From Oscillospiraceae bacterium (lineage in GTDB: Bacteria > Bacillota > Clostridia > Oscillospirales > Acutalibacteraceae), in assembly GCA_015065965.1 (NCBI GenBank), contig SVPH01000006.1:1-64000 (forward strand): DNA of 64,000 nt, in the 5' to 3' direction. Positions 57,314-64,000 of the stretch are shown here, in pieces. Below the pieces are notes generated by a model. That model had not been told where the DNA came from. It did no database searches and saw nothing but the letters and a program-made list of their open reading frames with translations. Every line of letters starts with the position of its first letter. Position 1 is the stretch's first letter. The position numbers were made by a program, and so were the translations under genes.

Positions 57314-57898
57314 ATGGACGATGAGTATTTTCGAAGATATGCAAAATTACGTGAAATGGTCATGGCGTGTTATGTAGATTATACCATTTTACAAGGAATT
57401 AAGAACTATAATGATGGTTCTGATAAAACAGGAAAAACACCAAACTGTTTTTTTGGAATAATCAATCATCATTGCATATTGACAAAAGAACATTTGGCTT
57501 TAACTTTGTGGAAATTAACTGACACTCAGGATAAATCAAACACGCTTGTTACACTTAACACATACTTAAGAAAAGAATATAAAGTGAATATTCCTATTCT
57601 GTCAAAAGATAATAGAGAATATCGTGACAAACAACTTACGCCAATACGAAAAAAGATGCTTGCACATAATGATATAGAGAATAGTGGTGTTGTGCTGTAT
57701 ATTGATGAACTTTTCAAGTATTTAGAAGATGTAAAAAAAGCTTTGAATAACCTGTGCTTAGAAAAGATTGATGATCGAGTAAAGCCGATATTGGACACTG
57801 AAATTTTTAATATGGGAGCAAGCTATCAAATCAATCAACATTTGATGTATTTACATCTTTCTGCTTTATATGAAGATGATGCAGGAGATTCAAACTGA
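57314..57898 (+). CDS. AbiU2/HEPN-like protein
   Basis: HLALTLWKLTDTQDKSNTLVTLNTYL...LTPIRKKMLAHNDIEN (Rx5H HEPN-like motif in AbiU2-type context). Confidence 0.65.
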   Translation: MDDEYFRRYAKLREMVMACYVDYTILQGIKNYNDGSDKTGKTPNCFFGIINHHCILTKEHLALTLWKLTDTQDKSNTLVTLNTYLRKEYKVNIPILSKDNREYRDKQLTPIRKKMLAHNDIENSGVVLYIDELFKYLEDVKKALNNLCLEKIDDRVKPILDTEIFNMGASYQINQHLMYLHLSALYEDDAGDSN

Positions 57899-57942
57899 TT
57901 TCAATAATTGTATCAAAACCGTCCATCTTTGCCAAACAGTAT

Positions 57943-57990
57943 AAATCCGAACCTTATGCCAATCGGCGAAGGGTTCGGATTTGTTCTTTT
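57943..57990 (+). terminator. Intrinsic terminator closing the islet operon
   Basis: aaatccgaacc...ggttcggattt followed by gttctttttct. Confidence 0.7.
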
Positions 57991-58015
57991 TCTGAACGGT
58001 TTATAAAATGAAAAA

Positions 58016-58045
58016 CGAGGGTAGTTTTATCGGCTACCCTCATTT
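58016..58045 (-). terminator. Terminator for small - strand ORF
   Basis: - strand GAGGGTAG-CCGATAAAA-CTACCCTC followed by GTTTTTC. Confidence 0.6.
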
Positions 58046-58054
58046 TACGTTGGT

Positions 58055-58213
58055 TTATTCTGATTGTTTAGTCTTCCACTTTTCGAAGATTGCTTTGCCT
58101 TCTTCACTTTCGCAGAAGCTGATTATGTCCGGAAGCAAGGTTCTCACCAATGCATCCATTACGTCTTCCGATATGCCCGAAATCATTTCGGACGGCTTAT
58201 TGTTTTCAGCCAC
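58055..58213 (-). CDS. Small protein (52 aa), mobile-element-type
   Basis: - strand GTG start with AAAGGAG upstream: VAENNKPSEMISGISEDVMDALVRTLLPDIISFCESEEGKAIFEKWKTKQSE. Confidence 0.6.
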   Translation of the reverse strand: MAENNKPSEMISGISEDVMDALVRTLLPDIISFCESEEGKAIFEKWKTKQSE

Positions 58214-58505
58214 GGAAATTGGTTTTGTTCTCCTTTCTGAGCTTTGTCAGATAGGAGGTTCCTTATGAAAGATCATTTACTCATCTATATTTTAATTTTT
58301 TGTCAAACTTTTTTCATCGTTGCAAATCGACTGATTTTTTACAACTTGAAATTCAGCCATTAGAACAATAGAATCGCAAAATCGAGGTTACAGGTCAAAC
58401 TATACGCACTCCTCGATTACCGCACTTTCAATCCCTTATATATCAACGATTCCAAAGCCTGCTTTTTCTACGTTTTTCAAACTATTAAAAGGAGTTTTTT
58501 TATTT

Positions 58506-58763
58506 ATGATTAATAGCATTATTTCTTGTGAATTTAATATCGATACTGCCTGTGTTGAAGTCAAGCTCACCGACGGTTCAATGGTGTCAATCGACTGCAT
58601 CGCCGTTGAAAACGAATACACAAACAATATGTACGAAACATCAGAACTTGACTTTCTTATCTACAACGAGCCTATGAGTTATGTCAGACTACTGCTCAGC
58701 GGTAAGATGGAAGAATATCTGCTAAATAATACAGATTACACACCATTATCAGATATGAGATAA
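58506..58763 (+). CDS. DUF6061-like protein typical of conjugative/mobile elements
   Basis: MINSIISCEFNIDTACVEVKLTDGSMVSIDCIAVENEYTNNMYETSELDFLIYNEPMSYVRLLLSGKMEEYL; AAAGGAG upstream. Confidence 0.65.
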   Translation: MINSIISCEFNIDTACVEVKLTDGSMVSIDCIAVENEYTNNMYETSELDFLIYNEPMSYVRLLLSGKMEEYLLNNTDYTPLSDMR

Positions 58764-58764
58764 A

Positions 58765-58812
58765 ATTTTGCAGGCAACATTTATACTGAATGTTGCCTGC
58801 TATTTTTTATTT
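58765..58812. terminator. Intrinsic terminator
   Basis: gcaggcaacatt-tatactg-aatgttgcctgc + T-rich. Confidence 0.8.
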
Positions 58813-58829
58813 TTAATTGAAATTCAAAA

Positions 58830-60266
58830 TCAAGTTATTTTAAATGCATGATTCATCGGACCTGAATCCTTTCCCAAATCAAGCATTGCGGAAAGAGCTC
58901 CCGAAATATAATCCTTTGCATTTCGTATTGATTCATCAAGGGATAATCCCTTAGCAAGATTTGATGCGATAGCTGACGAAAGAGTGCATCCTGTTCCATG
59001 GGTATTGGGGTTGTTTATTCTTTTGCCTTCAAACCATTTAAATTTGCCGTTTGAATAAAGAAGGTCGTTTGCATCGTTGATACTGTGCCCGCCTTTAAGC
59101 AAAACGGCACATCCGTATTTGTCTCCGATTAACTTTGCGACATTCAGCATATTTTCCTTACTCTGTATTTTTTCACCCGATAAAACTTCTGCTTCGGGAA
59201 TGTTCGGAGTTACAACCGTTGCAATCGGCAAAAGTTCCTCGATAAGAGTTTGCACCGCATCGGTTTTCATCAGTTCTGAACCGCTTGTTGCAACCATAAC
59301 GGGATCAACTACGATATTTTTGGTATTATAAAATTTCAGCCTTTCAGCAATAACAGAAATAAGTTCCGACGATGAAACCATACCGAGTTTAACTGCATCG
59401 GGATAAATATCTTCAAATACCGCATCAATTTGTTCCTTTAAAAATTCGGGTGAAGATTCGGATATTGCAAAAACGCCCATTGTGTTTTGTGCAGTCAGGG
59501 CGGTAATTGCACTCATTGCATAAACGCCATTCATAGTCATTGTTTTAATATCTGCTTGAATTCCTGCACCGCCGCTGCAATCACTTCCTGCTATTGAAAG
59601 TGCGGTTTTCATCGGAGCGGCAAATTTCCAGAATCCTTGCATATCCGTATAATCTGTTATGTAATAATCGCAAAGAGATTTTATTTCAGCCTGATTTTCT
59701 TCGGATTTATCGTAAATCGCAACCACTCTAAATCCGTCTTTCTTAGCTGTTCTTATAGCATAAATTGCATCCTCAAAAACGAATGTATCTTCTTTCGGAG
59801 TAGCAAGATGCCTTAATGCTTCACGGTATATATCGGGTTCATCCTTGCTGTGACCGACGGAGGTGCAAGTAAAGATTTCCGAAAAACATTCTTTTATTCC
59901 GCATCTTTCAAGCGCCGCTTCAACAAGATATTTGTCAGTTGCAGTCGCTATGCACATTTTCACACCGATATTGTGAAGATGCTTTATAAAATCATAAACA
60001 CCCGTTTTCAGCTGAACCTCATTTATGTAATATTTTTCAACCATACGGTTTACACCGTCCATTATTTCGTCAACCGAAAGAGTAACACCGTATTCGCTTT
60101 TATAATAACAAGCCGCATTATAAAGACTCATTGTTTTGAAGGTTTCATTCAGGTTTTCTTTCGGCTTGTATCCGATTGAACGAAGATAAATTTCACCGAT
60201 TGTGTCCCATACAAACATTGAGTCAAAAAGCGTACCGTCAAGGTCGAATATTGCACCTTTAATCAT
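58830..60266 (-). CDS. thiD: Fused HAD phosphatase + hydroxymethylpyrimidine (phosphate) kinase
   Basis: N-term GAIFDLDGTLFDSM...; C-term ALSIAGSDCSGGAGIQADIKTMTMNGVYAMSAITALTAQNT...NTHGTGCTLSSAIA. Confidence 0.92.
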   Translation of the reverse strand: MIKGAIFDLDGTLFDSMFVWDTIGEIYLRSIGYKPKENLNETFKTMSLYNAACYYKSEYGVTLSVDEIMDGVNRMVEKYYINEVQLKTGVYDFIKHLHNIGVKMCIATATDKYLVEAALERCGIKECFSEIFTCTSVGHSKDEPDIYREALRHLATPKEDTFVFEDAIYAIRTAKKDGFRVVAIYDKSEENQAEIKSLCDYYITDYTDMQGFWKFAAPMKTALSIAGSDCSGGAGIQADIKTMTMNGVYAMSAITALTAQNTMGVFAISESSPEFLKEQIDAVFEDIYPDAVKLGMVSSSELISVIAERLKFYNTKNIVVDPVMVATSGSELMKTDAVQTLIEELLPIATVVTPNIPEAEVLSGEKIQSKENMLNVAKLIGDKYGCAVLLKGGHSINDANDLLYSNGKFKWFEGKRINNPNTHGTGCTLSSAIASNLAKGLSLDESIRNAKDYISGALSAMLDLGKDSGPMNHAFKIT

Positions 60267-60903
60267 TTTTTATCAAATCCTTTGCAAGTGAAAGTAACGT
60301 TTCGGCTTCGGTTTTCGGGTCATCAGATTTCATAATTGCCGAAACAACACAGATTCCTGAAATGCCTATGCCTTTAAGAATATCAAGGTTATCTTTATTA
60401 AGACCGCCGATTGCGTTGACAGGAATAGGCACGGCTTTTGTTATTGCATCAAGAGTTTCGGTTGAAGTGAGAACTGTTACAACCTTGGTAGTTGTAGGAT
60501 AAATTGCACCCACTCCGAGATAATCCGCACCTTGTTTATAAGCTTCTTGTGCCCATGGTACGGTTTTGGCGGTAGCACCTACAATTTTATCATCGCCCAT
60601 CAGCTTTCTTGCAACAGCAACGGGCATATCGCTTGCACCGACGTGAACACCTTCCGCATCAATTGCAAGTGCAACGTCAACTCTGTCATCGATAATAAGA
60701 GGCACATTATATCTTTTTGTAATTTCGTGTACCTTTTCCGCAAGCTCGATATATTCACGGGTAGACTTTTCCTTTTCACGAAGCTGAAGAAGTGTTGCTC
60801 CGCCTTTGAGTGCTTGTTCAACACGACAGAGGAATTCTTCTTCCGTGTAATTGGTGCTGTCAGTTATAAAATATAAAGTCGGATCAAAAATTTTCATATT
60901 CAT
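60259..60903 (-). CDS. thiE: Thiamine phosphate synthase
   Basis: LYFITDST..., GGATLLQLREK, LIIDDRVDVALAIDAEGVHVGASDMP, GVGAIYPTTTK, AIGGLN. Confidence 0.93.
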   Translation of the reverse strand: MNMKIFDPTLYFITDSTNYTEEEFLCRVEQALKGGATLLQLREKEKSTREYIELAEKVHEITKRYNVPLIIDDRVDVALAIDAEGVHVGASDMPVAVARKLMGDDKIVGATAKTVPWAQEAYKQGADYLGVGAIYPTTTKVVTVLTSTETLDAITKAVPIPVNAIGGLNKDNLDILKGIGISGICVVSAIMKSDDPKTEAETLLSLAKDLIKND

Positions 60904-60907
60904 TACC

Positions 60908-62161
60908 TCACACATACAGATAATCATTCAGAACGGGTTGCAGACCTTCATCGGCAATGTCCTGATACATCTTATCAAGACTGCGGTTATCATCAATTTC
61001 AAACTGCTCGTCGCCCTGAACGCCGTCGGTTTCTTTGCCTGAATATTTGCTTTCGTGGTCACCGATACCTGTTGAAACACCTGCTGAAACCTTTGTTGCG
61101 GCAATCTTTACAATACCGTTTCTGAACTCGGCACTCTCTCGGGAAGATACCGTAATTCCCACATACGGCAAAAAGATACGGTATGCACAAAGCACCTGAC
61201 AAAGCTGCTTTTCGTGAACATCCAAAGGATTGATCTTATCATTGTTGATGATCGGTCTGAGTCTTGGACAGGATAGTGACATTTCAGCATGAGGGTACTT
61301 TCTCTGCAGATAATAGACATGCAATGCACTTGCCAAGGCATCCTTACGGAATTCAGAAAGTCCGAGCAAAGCCGAAAATGCAACACCTCTCATACCGCCA
61401 CGGAGCGCTCTTTCCTGCGCATCAAAACGGTAAGGCCAAACACGCTTGTGACCGAGCAGATGCAGCTTTTCATATTTATCGGCATCGTATGTTTCCTGAA
61501 ATACCGTTACGTAGTCTGCACCGCATTCGTGAAGATATCTGTATTCATCGGTGTTTACGGGATAAATTTCAAGTCCGACCATACGGAAATATTTTCTTGC
61601 CAGTTTACACGCTTCACCGATATATTCAACGTTACTCTGGCCTCTGCTTTCGCCTGTGAGAATCAGAATTTCCTCCATACCGCTGTCTGCAATAACCTTC
61701 ATCTCTTTTTCAATCTGTTCCATTGAAAGTTTCATACGCTTGATATGGTTATAGCAGTTAAAACCGCAATAAACACAGTAATTTTCACAGTAGTTTGCTA
61801 TGTAAAGAGGTGTAAACAGATAGACGGTGTTTCCGAAGTGTTTGCTTGTTTCGAGTCTTGCACGTTCAGCCATTTGCTCAAGAAACGGTTCTGCCGCAGG
61901 GGAGAGAAGAGCTTTAAAATCATCTATCGTACAAGTATTGTGTTCCAATGCCGCCTTAACATCATCGGCAGTATATTCTGAATAATCATAGGAGTTCATC
62001 TGTGCCATAACGTTTTTACAAACATCCGACTCGATTATCTCCATACCGCTCATATATTCCATATGGTTTTTACGGAATGAAGGGTCGCTTTCGAGTCTGT
62101 GCTTTTTCTCAAGTGCTTCGGAAGAAAGATACTCCGAATCTACAAAAAATTGATTTTCCAT
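60908..62161 (-). CDS. thiH: 2-iminoacetate synthase ThiH (radical SAM)
   Basis: YIANYCENYCVYCGFNCYN; operon context. Confidence 0.93.
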   Translation of the reverse strand: MENQFFVDSEYLSSEALEKKHRLESDPSFRKNHMEYMSGMEIIESDVCKNVMAQMNSYDYSEYTADDVKAALEHNTCTIDDFKALLSPAAEPFLEQMAERARLETSKHFGNTVYLFTPLYIANYCENYCVYCGFNCYNHIKRMKLSMEQIEKEMKVIADSGMEEILILTGESRGQSNVEYIGEACKLARKYFRMVGLEIYPVNTDEYRYLHECGADYVTVFQETYDADKYEKLHLLGHKRVWPYRFDAQERALRGGMRGVAFSALLGLSEFRKDALASALHVYYLQRKYPHAEMSLSCPRLRPIINNDKINPLDVHEKQLCQVLCAYRIFLPYVGITVSSRESAEFRNGIVKIAATKVSAGVSTGIGDHESKYSGKETDGVQGDEQFEIDDNRSLDKMYQDIADEGLQPVLNDYLYV

Positions 62162-62170
62162 ATTTTCTCC

Positions 62171-62941
62171 TTAATCTCTGAGGAAACCTGTCAGAGGGTC
62201 GGAAGCTGATGCTCCTCGTGTTAATACTCTGCCAAGTCCCGCAAGGTAAGCCTTTCGTCCTGCTTCAATTGCGTTCTTGAATGCAGAAGCCATCATAGGC
62301 AGGTCACCTGCAGTTGCGAGGGCGGTGTTTGCCATAATTGCCGCCGCGCCAATTTCCATTGCTTCGCATGCTTGTGAAGGTCTGCCGATGCCTGCGTCTA
62401 CAATGATTGGTAAATCGATTTCATCAATGAGAATCTGTATAAATTCTTTTGTTGCAAGACCTTTGTTTGAACCGATAGGTGAAGCGAGCGGCATTACTGA
62501 AGCGGCACCAGCATTCACAAGGTCACGGGCAATGTTAAGGTCGGGATACATATACGGCATAACAACAAAGCCTTCATTTGCAAGAATATCCGTTGCTTTG
62601 ATTGTTTCCTGATTATCGGGAAGCAGATATTTGGAATCACGCATAATCTCAATTTTTACAAAATTACCGCAACCGAGTTCTCTTGCAAGACGGGCAATAC
62701 GCACAGCTTCTTCCGCATTTCTTGCACCGCTTGTATTGGGGAGCAGAGTAATTCCCTCGGGAATGTAATCGAGAATGCTTTCCTGTTCTTTTGTATTCGC
62801 ACGGCGTACTGCAAGAGTAATAATTTCTGCACCTGCATCCTTAACAGCCGCTTCAATGAGTTTCATTGAGTATTTACCCGAGCCGAGAATAAAACGTGAG
62901 TTGAATTCGTGTCCGCCGATTATGAGTTTATCATTGTTCAT
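62171..62941 (-). CDS. thiG: Thiazole synthase
   Basis: [56 protein letters not shown]. Confidence 0.96.
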   Translation of the reverse strand: MNNDKLIIGGHEFNSRFILGSGKYSMKLIEAAVKDAGAEIITLAVRRANTKEQESILDYIPEGITLLPNTSGARNAEEAVRIARLARELGCGNFVKIEIMRDSKYLLPDNQETIKATDILANEGFVVMPYMYPDLNIARDLVNAGAASVMPLASPIGSNKGLATKEFIQILIDEIDLPIIVDAGIGRPSQACEAMEIGAAAIMANTALATAGDLPMMASAFKNAIEAGRKAYLAGLGRVLTRGASASDPLTGFLRD

Positions 62942-62958
62942 AGTTTTTCCTTCTTTCT

Positions 62959-63612
62959 TTAAGTTTCAAATTGTTCAGTCAGAATTCGGAGTACGGTATG
63001 TGCCTGATGCGCAGCACAGAGCATCACACGGGAGGCAACAAGACTTCCTGCTTCTGACACATCACTTGCTCCGTCACCGCAGATATAAAAATGCTTTGAT
63101 ATTCTTCGTGTCTGAATGGTATTGGCACTGCCGAATCCAGCCATGCCCGATGCGGCGACCAGATACTTTTCAGGCATTCTTTCAAGCACAAGATTCACAA
63201 GCATTGCTTTGCACTCTGCATCGTCAAATGCTTCGCAGATAATATCTGCTTTTTCAAGAAACTCTGCGGCATTATTTTCAGAAATACGAACCTTATGAGT
63301 TTCGATTGCCACATACGGAGCAATTTCCAAAAGGTTTTCCTTCAAAGCCTGCGTTTTGCTCATACCAATCTGATTGGCTTTATATTGCTGTCGGTGTAGG
63401 TTTGTGATGTCAACACTGTCGAAATCAATAAGAATCAGTTTGCCGATACCTGCACGGGCAAGAGCAAAAGCTATATTAGAGCCAAGACCGCCGAGTCCGC
63501 ATATTGCTACGGTTGCGAATTCAAAATTCTTCTGTATCTTTTCACCGTGTCTTTCCGATAAGGCGGCATACCATTCTTCTTTTGTCGGTATCAGCTTAAC
63601 CACCTCCCACAA
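62959..63612 (-). CDS. thiF: Sulfur carrier protein adenylyltransferase ThiF
   Basis: [43 protein letters not shown] between thiS and thiG. Confidence 0.92.
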   Translation of the reverse strand: MWEVVKLIPTKEEWYAALSERHGEKIQKNFEFATVAICGLGGLGSNIAFALARAGIGKLILIDFDSVDITNLHRQQYKANQIGMSKTQALKENLLEIAPYVAIETHKVRISENNAAEFLEKADIICEAFDDAECKAMLVNLVLERMPEKYLVAASGMAGFGSANTIQTRRISKHFYICGDGASDVSEAGSLVASRVMLCAAHQAHTVLRILTEQFET

Positions 63613-63790
63613 AGCTCACAACTTCAATAATGTCACCGTCCTGCAGTAAAGTTTCACCGTATTGAGATTTAAAAACAATGTCACCGTTACGCTCAACTGC
63701 GATTCTTTTCGGGTCGAAATTTGTTGTTGTAAGAAATTCTGAAATTGTTTTTCCTGCAACATTCAGTTCTTTGCCGTTGATTTTTACCAT
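63596..63790 (-). CDS. thiS: Sulfur carrier protein ThiS
   Basis: MVKINGKELNVAGKTISEFL...VVSFVGGG (C-terminal GG). Confidence 0.95.
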   Translation of the reverse strand: MVKINGKELNVAGKTISEFLTTTNFDPKRIAVERNGDIVFKSQYGETLLQDGDIIEVVSFVGGG

Positions 63791-63809
63791 AAAAACACCT
63801 CCTGAAAAA

Positions 63810-63848
63810 ACAAAAAACGGTAAGCTGCCGATTTGGTAACTTACCGTT
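63810..63848 (-). terminator. Terminator upstream of thiS, likely riboswitch expression platform
   Basis: - strand AACGGTAAG-TTACCAAATCGGCAG-CTTACCGTT + TTTTG. Confidence 0.75.
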
Positions 63849-63924
63849 GAGAAGATGTGTTAAAAAAATAAAGAGTGACGAAAAATCTGAAACAGCTTCA
63901 GATTGATTCCGCCACGTCGAAACA

Positions 63925-64000
63925 CTTTTATATCCAGGCATCCCTACGTTGGCATTATCCAAATCAGGTTATCGGTCGAAGGTTTTACCTTCCTCTCAGC
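63925..64000 (-). ncRNA. TPP riboswitch (THI element), 5' part cut off by window edge
   Basis: - strand GCTGAGAGGAAGGTAAAACCTTCGACCGATAACCTGATTTGGATAATGCCAACGTAGGGATGCC. Confidence 0.93.

Noticed and set aside
58008-58268. 86-aa + strand ORF
   Set aside because: Overlaps a terminator and a better-supported 52-aa - strand CDS with RBS.

Overview
Low-GC Firmicutes/Clostridia-type chromosomal window (Oscillospiraceae-like by gene content; inference). Bases 1 to ~33.1 kb hold most of a siphovirus-type prophage, all left-to-right: early/replication genes, DnaB-like helicase, DNA methyltransferase, radical-SAM protein, terminase, portal, capsid, tail, tailspike and lysis genes, then a two-gene accessory pair. 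The prophage right end lies near an initiator tRNA-fMet (33167-33242, - strand). The left end and any integrase are outside the window. From 33.4 to 55.7 kb is ordinary chromosome: GPH transporter plus glycosidase-like gene, acyl-CoA synthetase, MBL hydrolase, MATE, DapA family, PP2C, BioY, BadF-type kinase, RecG, DAK2, SBP, TcdA, YchF, PBP. Two tRNA-Leu genes (55.8-56.1 kb) precede a small accessory islet with XRE regulator, membrane-anchored Mrr-like nuclease, AbiU2/HEPN-like protein and mobile-element-type small genes. The window ends with a thiSFGHE-(HAD-thiD) operon under a TPP riboswitch truncated by the right edge. The best candidates for under-described biology are: (i) a Panacea-like/2-TM membrane protein pair at the prophage end; (ii) the XRE + TM-Mrr + HEPN islet behind tRNA-Leu; (iii) a minor capsid protein with a toxin-like C-terminus followed by a possible immunity gene; (iv) fused phage proteins (TerS-TerL, holin-endolysin), a duplicated Walker-A-less DnaB half, a phage radical-SAM protein and a TM2 moron. 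All family assignments are from reading sequence and motifs only; no database searches were run.
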